A stretch of DNA of 35,749 nt, from assembly GCA_019241085.1 (NCBI GenBank), contig JAFAXH010000113.1:1-35749 (forward strand). Reading direction: 5' to 3'. The notes beneath the pieces are model-generated. The model was not told the origin of the DNA and made no database searches. It saw only the letters and a program-made list of their open reading frames with translations. Position numbers and translations under genes: made by a program. Below are positions 1 through 8,713 of the stretch, in pieces; within the stretch, counting starts at the first letter, position 1; each line of letters starts with the position of its first letter. This DNA is from Verrucomicrobiota bacterium. Its GTDB lineage: Bacteria > Verrucomicrobiota > Verrucomicrobiia > Chthoniobacterales > SZAS-18.

Positions 1-2
1 AC

Positions 3-122
3 GTGCGCCACCTTGACCAAGTGGTTCGAGAGCATCTGCGCACGCTTGAACGCTCACCGCGCCTGCTCAAAGCACTCTGGAAAGGCTCCAAGCTTCCTTT
101 CCCTCCACTTCACGCTACTTAA
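3..122 (+). CDS. Possible C-terminal end of a gene cut by the window edge
   Basis: An open frame enters from the left edge and ends at a TAA at 120-122. Its 39 visible residues read as a plausible amphipathic, basic C-terminus (VRHLDQVVREHLRTLERS, then a Trp and a Pro-rich tail) and look more protein-like than the other two frames. I do not recognise the family. A palindromic repeat follows 60 bases downstream. The piece is too short to exclude chance. Confidence 0.25.
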   Translation: MRHLDQVVREHLRTLERSPRLLKALWKGSKLPFPPLHAT

Positions 123-180
123 CTGAAGATCAATAACGTCTCCAAACTCAGCGACCGGCGTGGCGGGCGCGACGCTTTTT

Positions 181-287
181 GTCATCCCGAGCTTGTCGAG
201 GGACCTCTGACTGCCTGCCTTGGCTCGCAGGACAAGTCCACCGGGCCAGACTTCAAATTAGCGATCCTTCGACAAGCTCAGGATGAC
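181..287. repeat. Dispersed palindromic (REP/MITE-like) repeat, copy 1
   Basis: The ends are imperfect inverted repeats: GTCATCCCGAGCTTGTCGAG on the left and CTTCGACAAGCTCAGGATGA on the right. The interior shares the string TGCCTTGGCTCGCAG and a GCCAGAC block with a second copy at 2363-2488. Together the two copies bracket the amidotransferase and transglutaminase-like genes. Ends of this type are widespread in bacterial genomes as non-autonomous palindromic repeats; no transposase is visible in the window. Confidence 0.7.
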
Positions 288-439
288 AGGGAAGTAGGCC
301 ATTCTCGATAATCGCTAACATCAAACGACATCTCCAATGAGAAGAAATGAGCGTCTGGCGATTCGCCATTGGCGATTACGCGGTAGTTGCGTTCTGCCCG
401 GCTCGCCGCGAATTTTTCCCGCTCTCAAATTTTCTGCTC

Positions 440-1147
440 ATGGCCCGACTCGCTACCTGGATTCGCGAATGCGACGAACCGTATTTTGACCGCTGGTTTG
501 CTCTGTGTCCCGACGTGACAGTGGTGAATGCCCGCCGGCTGTCGGCGGAAGCGGGCGGGCGCGAGGCGCTGCTGCAACGCATGGACGGCTTGCTGCTCAG
601 CGGGGGGCCGGACATCGCGGCGGAGTTCCTGCGTCACCAAGTCGTCCCGCCCGATGCGCCCATCGAGGAGCCGGAGCCGGCGCGCGATGGGTGGGAGTTC
701 GGAGCGGTGGCGGCGGCGCTGGCGCAAGGGCTGCCGGTGTTCGCGATTTGCAAGGGTCATCAGGTGCTCAATGTGGCGCTGGGCGGGAGCTTGTTGCTCG
801 ACATCCGCGGCCACGACGACCCGGCGTTTCGCGAGCGCGACGTGCAGCCGTTGCGCTTCGCGGCGCACGCGCCGGCGGGGGCGCGTTTTGCCCAGGTCAA
901 TTCCTCGCACCACCAGGCCATCGAGCGTCCGGGCGACGGCTTGGAAATCGAGGCGTGGCACGCGGGCGACGGGGTGATCGAGCAGGTGCGGCTGCGCGGC
1001 TATCCCGCGGGTTGTCTCGGCGTGCAATATCATCCCGAGCGCGGCGGGCAATATGCGCCGCTCTTCGAGGATTTCCTGCGCCGCGTGGCGGAGACCGGCG
1101 CGGCCGGTGGTCGAGCGCGGAGTTTAACAAAGCAATCCGTTATTTGA
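440..1147 (+). CDS. Class I glutamine amidotransferase-like protein (peptidase C26 / gamma-glutamyl-GABA hydrolase family)
   Basis: A 235-residue GATase1-fold protein, predicted cytosolic, that would hydrolyse a gamma-glutamyl amide bond. The nucleophile elbow FAICKGHQVLNVALGG gives Cys104, and GVQYHPE gives His198 and Glu200, so the triad is complete. An LLLSGGPDI loop at about 51-59 is also typical of the family. The frame stays open to an ATG at 347 with a purine-rich stretch before it, but family-like sequence only begins at the ATG at 440 (MARLATWIREC), so that start is preferred. Peptidase C26 members include PuuD-type gamma-glutamyl-GABA hydrolases; no polyamine genes are nearby, so the substrate is unknown. 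The gene lies between two copies of a palindromic repeat. Confidence 0.8.
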   Translation: MARLATWIRECDEPYFDRWFALCPDVTVVNARRLSAEAGGREALLQRMDGLLLSGGPDIAAEFLRHQVVPPDAPIEEPEPARDGWEFGAVAAALAQGLPVFAICKGHQVLNVALGGSLLLDIRGHDDPAFRERDVQPLRFAAHAPAGARFAQVNSSHHQAIERPGDGLEIEAWHAGDGVIEQVRLRGYPAGCLGVQYHPERGGQYAPLFEDFLRRVAETGAAGGRARSLTKQSVI

Positions 1148-1314
1148 CAGCGGTGCGATTGTTGTGTCCGGGGCGTTGCCGAGGCGAATGGCTTGGCAAC
1201 GCGTGGCTTCTTTGGAACTTCTAAAAAAATAAAGCGCAGCGGGCGAGCCGCGCGGCTGGCGGTGCTCCAGCCCGCACCTTCCATTTTTTTCCAACCACAT
1301 TTCTTTTTTCCGTT

Positions 1315-2331
1315 ATGCCGACTGCCACCGCCGCACCTGCCACTGAGCCGCAGCTTGTTTCGCCCACCGAGAAGGCCGCCAGCCCCGCGTCGCCGGCGAC
1401 GAATTTCGGTCCGAACGCCGCGCCGGAGCTGGATTTGCTCGTTCGCGCCGGTTGCGAGTTCGTTTATTACACCGCGTTTCCGACGCCGTTGTTTTTGACG
1501 CTGACGCCGCGGCAGACCTTGTTTCAACACCTCGAGGTCGAGTCGCAAAAATTCGATCCGCCGCAAGCCGTTTATGAATACGAAGACGCGCACGGCAACA
1601 TTATTCACCGCGTGCGCTTGCAGCCGGGCTTGAACACAATCCGGCACGATTCGCTCGTGCGGGTGCCGAGCGTGCCGGAGAACGTCGAAGGCTTCGGACC
1701 GCCGGTGCCGGTGGAGGAATTGCCCGATCATCTCCTGCGCTACACGCTGCCGAGCCGGTATTGCGACAGCGACAAGCTGCTCGATTTCGCCTTTGAAAAA
1801 TTCGGCCAGGTGCCGCATGGCCGCGAGCGGGTGCAGGCGATCTGCGACTGGGTTCATCACAACATCGAATACCGCACCTTCAGCGGCTCGCCGACGAAGA
1901 GCGCCGCCGACACGGTGGCTGACGGCTTCGGCGTCTGCCGCGACTTTGCGCACACGGCGCTGACGCTCTGCCGCACGTTCAATCTGCCGGCGCGCTACGT
2001 GACCGGTTACGTCGCCGACATCGCGTTCCAAGATTCCGGCACGCCGATGGATTTTCACGCGTATTTTGAAGTCTATCTCGGCCACCGCTGGCACACGTTT
2101 GACGCGCGCTTCAACGTGCCGCGCATCGGGCGGATCAAGATCGCGCACGGCCTCGACGCGGTGGACGGCGCGTTTGCCACCGTTTACGGCCAGGCGAGCT
2201 GGCGCAAGTTCGAGGTCTGGAGCTACCAAGTTGATCCCGCCGATCCGACGGCCGCGACCATCGAGGCGCCGGTCGATCTTTCCAAACGCCTTTGCGGCAC
2301 GCCGCGGCTCATCGTGCCGGGCCGAAAGTAA
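1315..2331 (+). CDS. Transglutaminase-like cysteine protease-fold protein
   Basis: A 338-residue protein with a bacterial transglutaminase-like core in its second half. The triad is visible: Cys208 in DGFGVCRDFAH, His248 in PMDFHAYFEVY and Asp263 in WHTFDARFN. The N-terminal half (about 40-145) is the beta-rich domain usual in this bacterial family. The first 35 residues are Ala/Pro/Thr-rich and look disordered; there is no convincing signal peptide, so it is probably cytosolic. Family members are thought to act as peptidases or amidases rather than cross-linkers; the substrate cannot be read from sequence. The ATG at 1315 is the first start after an intergenic gap of about 165 bases. A palindromic repeat follows the stop. 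Confidence 0.85.
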   Translation: MPTATAAPATEPQLVSPTEKAASPASPATNFGPNAAPELDLLVRAGCEFVYYTAFPTPLFLTLTPRQTLFQHLEVESQKFDPPQAVYEYEDAHGNIIHRVRLQPGLNTIRHDSLVRVPSVPENVEGFGPPVPVEELPDHLLRYTLPSRYCDSDKLLDFAFEKFGQVPHGRERVQAICDWVHHNIEYRTFSGSPTKSAADTVADGFGVCRDFAHTALTLCRTFNLPARYVTGYVADIAFQDSGTPMDFHAYFEVYLGHRWHTFDARFNVPRIGRIKIAHGLDAVDGAFATVYGQASWRKFEVWSYQVDPADPTAATIEAPVDLSKRLCGTPRLIVPGRK

Positions 2332-2362
2332 GCCCCCGATCGGGTCAGTGAACTATTTTGCT

Positions 2363-2488
2363 GTCATCCCGAGCGGAGTCGAGGGACCTCTTATTATTTG
2401 CCTTGGCTCGCAGCGTGACGTGAGGGTAGTTTGTGAGTCCACTGAGCCAGACAATCAGCAAGAGGTCCTTCGACAAGCTCAGGATGAC
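2363..2488. repeat. Dispersed palindromic (REP/MITE-like) repeat, copy 2
   Basis: It has the same inverted ends as copy 1: GTCATCCCGAGC-N-GTCGAGGGACCTC on the left and CCTTCGACAAGCTCAGGATG on the right, with TGCCTTGGCTCGCAG and GAGCCAGAC inside. It differs from copy 1 by a longer centre. It sits between the transglutaminase-like gene and the convergent DUF2721 gene, where a transcribed copy could fold and act as a bidirectional terminator or mRNA stabiliser (inference). Confidence 0.7.
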
Positions 2489-2509
2489 AGTAGAAGGCGG
2501 CGGTCCAAT

Positions 2510-3076
2510 TCACGTGACGCTGCCTTTGAGGTCGGACGACTGGTCACGGGTTTGTTTATTGATGTAACGGCTGCGCACCCAGTTCGCTTCCTCGGTGAGA
2601 ATGCCGAGGGTGAGCTGCGATTCCCACACGAGCACCACGGCGCCGCCGCTGAGTCCGCAGACGCCCGTGGCGCCGGCGAGAAACGCGCCCAGGCTCAGCA
2701 CGTAGTTGAGCGCCGGGTGGAGGCCAAAGATGTTTACCGCGCCGAGCAGGGAAATGATCGCAGCGCCGGCAAACGAGCCGAGCGCGAGATAAAAATATTT
2801 CAGCGCCCGCATGATGATGAGCACGCGCCGTTCGGCGATGTCGAGCTGCCGCTCGCGCAGACGCGTCAGCTCAGCGGCTTCGGCGGAGAGGGTCTTGCCC
2901 TCGGCCTGTTGTTCGCCGCTCGTTTCGATCTGCGCCAGCAAGCTGCGGGAGCGGTCCACCGCGCGGGCAAACCGGTTGGAAGTGGCGAGGATCGCGACGG
3001 ATGAAGCGTTTGTCAGGATGGCCGGTGCTACCAGCAAAGTCAGGGCGGCAAAGGGAGTATCGACGGGCGGGGTCAC
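2510..3076 (-). CDS. DUF2721 family membrane protein
   Basis: A 188-residue protein with one hydrophobic segment near the N-terminus (about 8-30) and a pair near the C-terminus (about 95-115 and 122-150). A charged cytosolic stretch rich in Glu, Gln, Arg and Leu lies between them. The opening (LLVAPAILTNASSVAILATS, then an Arg-rich NRFARAVDRSRSLL) is the typical pattern of DUF2721 proteins, whose function is unknown. It is divergent from the glycosyltransferase-like gene, with about 40 bases between the two starts, so the two promoters must overlap. The last residues are polar and unconserved. Confidence 0.75.
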   Translation of the reverse strand: MTPPVDTPFAALTLLVAPAILTNASSVAILATSNRFARAVDRSRSLLAQIETSGEQQAEGKTLSAEAAELTRLRERQLDIAERRVLIIMRALKYFYLALGSFAGAAIISLLGAVNIFGLHPALNYVLSLGAFLAGATGVCGLSGGAVVLVWESQLTLGILTEEANWVRSRYINKQTRDQSSDLKGSVT

Positions 3077-3117
3077 AGCGGGAATGTTGGCGTGACAAGG
3101 ATTCCGACGCGAGGAAA

Positions 3118-4398
3118 ATGAGGAGCCGCCGGCTTTTGAGCACAGTGGAAACCTCTCTCACCCCTTCGTGCTTGCGCCGGCTCTGGCTCGTGATCGCCCG
3201 GCCGGAGGCGCTCCCGCGCGCGCTGGCGGCGGCGGACGCGCTGGCGGCGGATTTTCCCGGCGGCGTCTGTTTGTTGCTGGAGCAATCGCGCGTTTGGCTG
3301 CCGGTGCGTTGGGAAGAGGAATGGCGGGCGCGTTTTCATGCGATCCACGAGGTTCCGCGCATCGGCAGCCTGCGCGGTGTGCGCGACCTTCCGCGGCTGT
3401 GGCGCGCGTTGCGCGAACGCCAACGCGCCTTGCGCGCGCTCGGAATTGCCGCGGAGGATTTTATCGTCTGCTTTGCCGGCATCACGCGACTGGCCAATGC
3501 CGTGATTTCCGCCGCGCCCGCGGCCACGCGCAAGCTTCTTTGCGTGCCGGCCGACAAACACGACGCCTTGCGCCTCGCGCCCGACGCGCACCGCTGGCGC
3601 GAAACCTCGGCGAGCCGCGTGCAGCGCTGGTTTCTCGAACCGCTCGCGGGCTTGCACCGAACCCTTCAACTCAAGCGCCGCGACGCGCGCGGCGACGGCA
3701 CGCGGCTGGTGCGTTTCGTTGCGCCGCCGGAGCACATTTTTCACGGCACCGTGCGATTGTCCAGCGAAGCCGAGCCTGCGCCGGCTGACAGCAGTGTGTG
3801 GTCCGCGAACTATCCGCGCTTCGCGCCGGCGCTGCCCAAGCGGGCGGAGGCAGCCTCGCGCAAAGTCGTTTTTTTCGGCACGCCGTTTCTGTTGGTGCGC
3901 AATCTGCCGCCCGAGGTTTACGTCGCGCAGTTGCGCCGTTGCTTTGCGTTTCTGCGGGACACCTATCCGGCGCATTCGCTCGTTTATCGTCCGCATCCGG
4001 GGGAGACCACCGAGCCGGCGCTGCTCGATTTGCCGGCGTGCGGCTTCCGCATCGAGAGCGATCTCGAGGCGGCGGAAATTTATCTCTGGAGGCGCGGCGC
4101 GGAACTCACCGCCATTTTCTCCGTCGCCTCGACCGCCGCGCGCGCCGCGCTGCACGCGGGCCTCGATGCTTACGTGTTCTGGCCTACATTTCCCTTTGCG
4201 CCAGCCCAGTGTGAATTTTATCAAACGCTTTTTCACGGCGCGCCGCCGGAATTTTTCATCCAAGACTTGACTCGTCCGCCACTGCCTTGCGCCTCGGCTT
4301 CGGGAGCCATTCCCGACGCAACGCTCGCGGGCGACTTCGCGTTAACCTTGCGCCGCGCCGCGCGCTCGCTTTGCGGGCAGCGGGAGACCTCCGGCTGA
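3118..4398 (+). CDS. Polysialyltransferase-like glycosyltransferase
   Basis: A 426-residue protein resembling the polysialyltransferase / LPS sialyltransferase-type (GT38/GT52-like) proteins. The supporting motifs are LVYRPHPGE (about 288-296) and a downstream SVASTAARAALHAGLDAYVF segment (335-354), which match the HP motif and the S-S/T nucleotide-binding region of that group. Members transfer CMP-sialic or related acids to surface glycans. No sialic acid synthesis genes are in the window, so donor and acceptor are unknown. The frame is open to an ATG at 3001, but that start would run through the divergent DUF2721 start region; the ATG at 3118, preceded by GAGGAAA, is preferred. The C-terminal 40 residues are low complexity. 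Confidence 0.55.
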   Translation: MRSRRLLSTVETSLTPSCLRRLWLVIARPEALPRALAAADALAADFPGGVCLLLEQSRVWLPVRWEEEWRARFHAIHEVPRIGSLRGVRDLPRLWRALRERQRALRALGIAAEDFIVCFAGITRLANAVISAAPAATRKLLCVPADKHDALRLAPDAHRWRETSASRVQRWFLEPLAGLHRTLQLKRRDARGDGTRLVRFVAPPEHIFHGTVRLSSEAEPAPADSSVWSANYPRFAPALPKRAEAASRKVVFFGTPFLLVRNLPPEVYVAQLRRCFAFLRDTYPAHSLVYRPHPGETTEPALLDLPACGFRIESDLEAAEIYLWRRGAELTAIFSVASTAARAALHAGLDAYVFWPTFPFAPAQCEFYQTLFHGAPPEFFIQDLTRPPLPCASASGAIPDATLAGDFALTLRRAARSLCGQRETSG

Positions 4399-4592
4399 AA
4401 GCGGCGGACGAAAATTCACTTGCTTCCCGCCCGGACCTCCGGCACAACTTCACGCCGCTTTGCCACACGCAGTCGCGGGCAGGGGACGAGGGGAAAATCG
4501 AGGGTTTCGCTGGCAAGCCGGGCAACCGGAGCGCGTCGCAGTTTTCCACCGTTTTTTCCTGCTGCTGCGTCGGCTTTGCCGCGCCGCTCGCC

Positions 4593-7385
4593 ATGTCCCA
4601 ATCGCCGCCTTCCTCGCCCGCCGTGGATATCCTCAAATCCGGCCTCGCCCGGATCAATCGCGATCTGACTTTCCTGATGGAATGCCTGCGCGAAGTGCTC
4701 GCCGAATTGGGCGAAGACGCCCTCGCCGCCGTCGTGCCCTGGACCAACGACGACGCGGCTGCGACCGCGGTCGTGAACGGTGCCACCCTGACTCCGCCCA
4801 GCCGCCGCGGGCAGGTCTATGCCGTGGCGTTTCAATTGCTGAATCTCATCGAGGAAAATGTCTCCACCCAAGTGCGGCGGGCGCGCGAAAAAGCCGCCGG
4901 CATCGCCGCCGAACCGGGGCTTTGGGGCGCCAATCTGCGGCGTCTGCGCGAAAGCGGTCTGGACGGCGCGACGCTGGCCGCCGGACTCGCCGGCATCCTC
5001 GTCGAACCGGTGCTCACGGCGCACCCGACCGAAGCCAAGCGGGCCGCGGCCCTGACGCAACACCGCCGGCTCTTTGGCCTGCTCGAAGCGCGCGAAAATC
5101 CTTTTCTCACCGCCGCGGAGCAAGCCGAAAATCGTGCCGAGATCAAGCTGACTTTGGAACGCCTCTGGCGCACCGGCGAAATCCTGTTGCGCAAACCGGA
5201 AGTCGCCGCCGAGCGCCGGAGTTTGATGTATTATTTCCGCGAGGTTTTTCCACAAACCGTCACGCGGCTCGATTTGCGGTTGCGCTCGGCTTGGGAGGAG
5301 ACTGGATTTGATCCGGCGCTGCTCGGTGACGCGCTGCCGCAAATCCGTTTCGGCACCTGGGTCGGCGGCGACCGCGACGGCCATCCACTCGTGACCGCCG
5401 AGGTCACCGCGCAAACGCTTGCGGACCTGCGGGCGGGCGCGCTCGACGTGTTGCGCGCGCAACTCGCCGCGCTGGCCGAACGGTTGCCGTTGTCCGTCCA
5501 CTTCCAGTCTGCGCCGCCGGCGCTCGCCGCTCGCATCGAAGCCCTGGGTCAGGAGTTGGACGGCGAGTCGGCGACCGTGTTTCGCGAAGCGCCGGACGAA
5601 CCGTGGAAACAATTCGCGCGCCTGCTGGTGCTCAAGCTGCCACTCCCGCCTGGACGTGCGGTGCAGCCGGTGAACGGCGCGATAAATTATCATCGACCCG
5701 AGGAATTGACGGCGGACCTCGACTTGCTCGCGGGCAGTCTGCGCGCAGTCGGCGCGGGTCGGCTGGCGGCGCGCGATGTCGTGCCGGTGCGGCGTTTGGT
5801 CGAGACCTTCGGATTCCATCTCGCCGCGCTGGATATTCGCCAAAATTCCCACGCGCACGATCTCGCGTTGAGCCAGCTCATGCGCGCGGCCGACGTGCCC
5901 GACGCGGCGACGTTCCCAACCTGGTCCGAGTCGGCGCGGCTGGAATTTCTCGATCTCGAGCTCCGCTCGGCGCGGCCGTTCACCCAACCCGGCACGACGA
6001 CCGGCTCCGAGGCGGACGCGGCGCTCGCCTGCTTCCGATTGCTCGGCGCGCAGCTCGATGTTTACGGGCCGGGCGGACTCGGCGCGTTGATCGTTTCCAT
6101 GACCCGGCGGCTGAGCGATCTGCTGGTGGTTTATTTGCTGGCCCGCGAAGCGGGTCTGGCGTTGCGCACGCCGGAAGGTTCGGTCTGTCGGCTGCCGGTC
6201 GTGCCGTTGTTTGAAACGGCGGAAGACTTGCGCCGCGCGCCGGACATCCTGCGCGGATTTCTCGCGCATCCCGTGACTCAGCGCAGCCTCGGCGCAACGC
6301 GCGTGCAGCAGGTGATGCTCGGTTACAGCGATTCAAACAAAGAGAGCGGCATTCTCGCCAGCCAATGGGCCTTGCACCAGGCGCAATCGGCGCTCTGCGA
6401 GGTCGGGCGCACGGCGGCTGGCGGCCCGGTGCGCATCCGATTTTTCCACGGTCGCGGCGGCACGATCTCGCGCGGCGCCGGGCCGACGCACCGCTTCCTC
6501 GACGCGCTCCCGCGCGGGAGCATCGGCGGCGATTTGCGTCTGACGGAACAAGGCGAAACGATTGCCCAAAAATATGCCAACGGCGCGACCGCGGCATTCA
6601 ACCTGGAAGCCCTGCTGGCCGGCGTGGCGGGTGCCTCTCTGACCCAATTTTCTCCCGAACAAAAAGCGGAAAACGCGGGCCTTGCGAACGTCGTCGAAGC
6701 CTTGGTCGCCAGCAGCCGCCGCGCGTATGAAGGCTTGCTGGGCGCGCCCGATTTCATGACGTTCTATCGCGGTGCGACGCCCATCGACGTGCTGGAACAA
6801 AGCAGCATCGGCTCGCGTCCGAGCCGGCGCACCGGGAGCCGGAAGCTGTCCGATTTGCGCGCGATTCCGTGGGTGTTTTCTTGGAACCAGGCACGCTTTT
6901 ATTTGCCCGGCTGGTATGGCGTCGGCACGGCGTTGGCGGAGTTGAAAACCCACGCGCCGGAGGACTTCGCCGCGCTCGGCCGCGCGCTCGACGGCGGCTG
7001 GCCGTTTCTGCGTTACGTGCTGATGAACGTCGAGTTGAACCTGACGAGCGCGGACCTCGACATCATGACGCGCTACGCGGCGCTGGTGTCCGATGACGCG
7101 GTGCGGACGCGATTTTTCGACGCGATTGCCGGCGAGTTTGAGCGCAGCCGGTCGCAGCTCGACGCGCTCTTTGGCAAGCCGCTCCAGCAACGGCGCCCGC
7201 GCGCTGCGAAGACGCTCGCGTTGCGCGCCGACGCACTGCGGGTTTTGCACGGCGAACAAATCACGCTCCTGCGCCAGTGGCGCGACGCGCACGACGCCGG
7301 CGACGACGCCAAGGAACAAGCGCTGCTGCCCGCGCTGTTGCTCTCGATCAACGCCATCGCCAGCGGGCTGCGGACGACGGGATAA
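4593..7385 (+). CDS. ppc: Phosphoenolpyruvate carboxylase
   Basis: A 930-residue cytosolic enzyme that carboxylates PEP with bicarbonate to oxaloacetate, refilling the TCA cycle. Motifs in order: LTAHPTEAKR with catalytic His144; GTWVGGDRDGHP (about 254-265); VMLGYSDSNKES (about 573-584); FFHGRGGTISRGAG (about 616-629) with the PEP-binding Arg; LTEQGETIAQKYANG (about 649); and a C-terminal LRTTG standing for the usual RNTG. Length is close to the family norm of about 880-930. The frame is open upstream to 4287, inside the preceding gene; the ATG at 4593 is chosen because the typical N-terminal helix starts just after it. The interval 4399-4592 shows no clear promoter. A short GTTTC/GAAAC hairpin follows the stop at 7394-7408, without a T tract. 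Confidence 0.95.
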   Translation: MSQSPPSSPAVDILKSGLARINRDLTFLMECLREVLAELGEDALAAVVPWTNDDAAATAVVNGATLTPPSRRGQVYAVAFQLLNLIEENVSTQVRRAREKAAGIAAEPGLWGANLRRLRESGLDGATLAAGLAGILVEPVLTAHPTEAKRAAALTQHRRLFGLLEARENPFLTAAEQAENRAEIKLTLERLWRTGEILLRKPEVAAERRSLMYYFREVFPQTVTRLDLRLRSAWEETGFDPALLGDALPQIRFGTWVGGDRDGHPLVTAEVTAQTLADLRAGALDVLRAQLAALAERLPLSVHFQSAPPALAARIEALGQELDGESATVFREAPDEPWKQFARLLVLKLPLPPGRAVQPVNGAINYHRPEELTADLDLLAGSLRAVGAGRLAARDVVPVRRLVETFGFHLAALDIRQNSHAHDLALSQLMRAADVPDAATFPTWSESARLEFLDLELRSARPFTQPGTTTGSEADAALACFRLLGAQLDVYGPGGLGALIVSMTRRLSDLLVVYLLAREAGLALRTPEGSVCRLPVVPLFETAEDLRRAPDILRGFLAHPVTQRSLGATRVQQVMLGYSDSNKESGILASQWALHQAQSALCEVGRTAAGGPVRIRFFHGRGGTISRGAGPTHRFLDALPRGSIGGDLRLTEQGETIAQKYANGATAAFNLEALLAGVAGASLTQFSPEQKAENAGLANVVEALVASSRRAYEGLLGAPDFMTFYRGATPIDVLEQSSIGSRPSRRTGSRKLSDLRAIPWVFSWNQARFYLPGWYGVGTALAELKTHAPEDFAALGRALDGGWPFLRYVLMNVELNLTSADLDIMTRYAALVSDDAVRTRFFDAIAGEFERSRSQLDALFGKPLQQRRPRAAKTLALRADALRVLHGEQITLLRQWRDAHDAGDDAKEQALLPALLLSINAIASGLRTTG

Positions 7386-7546
7386 AGCTGGGACGTTTCG
7401 CCGAAACGCCCCTGCCGCGCAGGGAAATGGCGCAAAATGCCAGGGCGACATTGCCGACAAGTTCCGCCCGACTCTGTCAGGGCCAAATCGGCGGCGTGCA
7501 ACGATTACACTTGCAGCGGTCACGGCGACCTAATATCCACAATCCC

Positions 7547-8056
7547 ATGCACCTTCCCTCCTTCACCAAAATCCTCGTCGCCAGCGCGCTGTTGTCCTTG
7601 CCGCTCGCGCTGCAAGCGCAAACCCCCACGCCAGCCGCCGCCAGTCCACGGCCGGCGGCCTCGCCGGAGAAGACACAGCGCAATCCGCCGTTTCGCGGCA
7701 CGATCACCTCGGCTGACGCGGCGGCGCAAACCTTTACCATTCAAGGCAAGGTGAAAACGCGCGTTTTCAAAGTCACGTCGGAAACCAAGCTGCTCAAGCG
7801 CGCGGGCGGCGCGGCGACCTTCGCCGACCTCAAAGCCGGGGAATACGTGACCGGCTCGGCGAAGAAGCTCGGTGAAGGCCAGTTTGAAGCCGAGAGCGTC
7901 AAGGTCGGACCGAAAGAGCCAAAGCCCGAGGCCACTCCCACGGCATCAGCATCGGCGGCGGCGTCCCCATCGCCAAGCGCGTCGCGCCGGAGCACTACTC
8001 GTCGGAACTCGAAGAGTGCCGCGACGCCTGCGGCCAGTCCGTCGGCTGCGCAATAA
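7547..8056 (+). CDS. Exported protein with a DUF5666-like beta domain
   Basis: A 169-residue exported protein. A signal peptide covers about residues 1-23 (KILVASALLSLPLALQAQ, cleavage after AQA). A Pro/Ala linker follows, then a single small beta domain at about 48-125 (FRGTITSADAAAQTFTIQGK to FEAESVKVG). This domain resembles the OB-like DUF5666 type, in which alternating strands carry a G-x-I-x-S-x-D start. The C-terminal 45 residues are Ala/Ser/Pro then Arg/Ser-rich and probably disordered. No enzymatic residues are visible; function unknown. The 160 bases before it contain no recognisable promoter. Confidence 0.65.
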   Translation: MHLPSFTKILVASALLSLPLALQAQTPTPAAASPRPAASPEKTQRNPPFRGTITSADAAAQTFTIQGKVKTRVFKVTSETKLLKRAGGAATFADLKAGEYVTGSAKKLGEGQFEAESVKVGPKEPKPEATPTASASAAASPSPSASRRSTTRRNSKSAATPAASPSAAQ

Positions 8057-8227
8057 GCGCGCCGCCGCGCCACGCCTGCAGGTTAAGAGAAGCGCAACGC
8101 TTTTTGCAGCCTGCGGGCGCGCTCGCGGCAGGGAAGCCGTTGCCGCCGACCGCGCCATCAGCGCCGACCAAGCGCGGGGAGGGTAGGCATTTGACACCGC
8201 TGATTCGGCGGGCACACGCGAATTTTT

Positions 8228-8246
8228 GGGAAGAAGCTTTCTTCCC
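8228..8246. repeat. Perfect hairpin just upstream of a small exported-protein gene
   Basis: GGGAAGAA-GCT-TTCTTCCC forms an 8-bp stem with a 3-nt loop, ending 12 bases before the ATG at 8259. There is no T tract on the plus strand, so it does not look like an intrinsic terminator. It lies in the 5' leader and could affect translation or stability of the message. A perfect TTGACA hexamer lies further up at 8191-8196, but no good -10 follows at the right distance. Confidence 0.45.
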
Positions 8247-8258
8247 ATAAAAACTAAT

Positions 8259-8564
8259 ATGAAACGCCTTCCCTTTTTGCCGCGCCCGCTCACTTCCACT
8301 CTCAGCACGCTGCTCGTGGTCGTGGCCCTGACGTTTGCGAGCGCGGGCCGGCTGCACGCCGAGGACACTTACCACTACAAAATCTTCTCGCGCGACATTC
8401 ACAACTTTGCGGCGGGCAATGTGCCTTACGAGACGCCGATGCCGCTGTTTCACACTCAGGCGGAAGCCGAGAAAGCCGCCAAGGAACTTATCGCGGATTT
8501 GAACAAAAAAGCGTCACCTGGCGTGCACTACACTTACACGGTGGAAAAAGAAAAGAAGCGTTGA
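8259..8564 (+). CDS. Small exported hypothetical protein
   Basis: A 101-residue protein with a clear signal peptide (TLLVVVALTFASAGRLHA, cleavage near 34). The mature part is about 65 residues and Lys/Glu-rich towards its end (VEKEKKR). I do not recognise the family. The frame is open to an ATG at 8226, but that codon sits inside the upstream hairpin region; the ATG at 8259 gives a normal signal peptide. The mature domain has aromatic residues (YHYKIFSRD, YTYTVEK) and a helix with alternating Glu/Lys, typical of a small periplasmic protein. Function unknown. Confidence 0.6.
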   Translation: MKRLPFLPRPLTSTLSTLLVVVALTFASAGRLHAEDTYHYKIFSRDIHNFAAGNVPYETPMPLFHTQAEAEKAAKELIADLNKKASPGVHYTYTVEKEKKR

Positions 8565-8625
8565 CCGCGCGTTTGGTGAGGATGGTGAAAAAGCGAACTG
8601 AGTTGAACGAAGCGGATGGCGGACA

Positions 8626-8644
8626 AGGAACGCGAGGCGTTCCT
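8626..8644. repeat. Short perfect hairpin downstream of the small exported-protein gene
   Basis: AGGAACGC-GAG-GCGTTCCT gives an 8-bp stem with a 3-nt loop about 60 bases after the stop at 8564. It has no following T tract, so a terminator role is only possible. Confidence 0.4.
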
Positions 8645-8674
8645 GCTTGCCAGCGAATCTGCATATCACTGCGC

Positions 8675-8713
8675 TGCTCCGACCAACCGTCCGTGTGGCG
8701 GCGGGTCGGAGCA
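8675..8713. repeat. Inverted repeat TGCTCCGACC / GGTCGGAGCA between convergent genes
   Basis: A perfect 10-bp inverted repeat with a 19-nt loop lies between the small exported-protein gene and the end of the leftward beta-helix gene. The loop begins AACCGTCCGTG, a string that recurs upstream of the beta-helix gene at 14672 and in shorter form (AACCGTCC) upstream of the one starting at 18190. A second small stem (AGCGAC-TGT-GTCGCT) lies at about 8724-8738, next to the beta-helix stop. It could terminate transcription from both sides; neither stem has a T tract. Confidence 0.45.

Noticed and set aside
425-2229. Antisense frames over the amidotransferase and transglutaminase-like genes.
   Set aside because: The catalytic motifs are on the plus strand; the antisense translations have no motifs.
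4416-7523. Long antisense frames over ppc (about 617 and 396 codons).
   Set aside because: The plus strand encodes complete PEP carboxylase with all motifs; the antisense products are low-complexity and unrecognisable.
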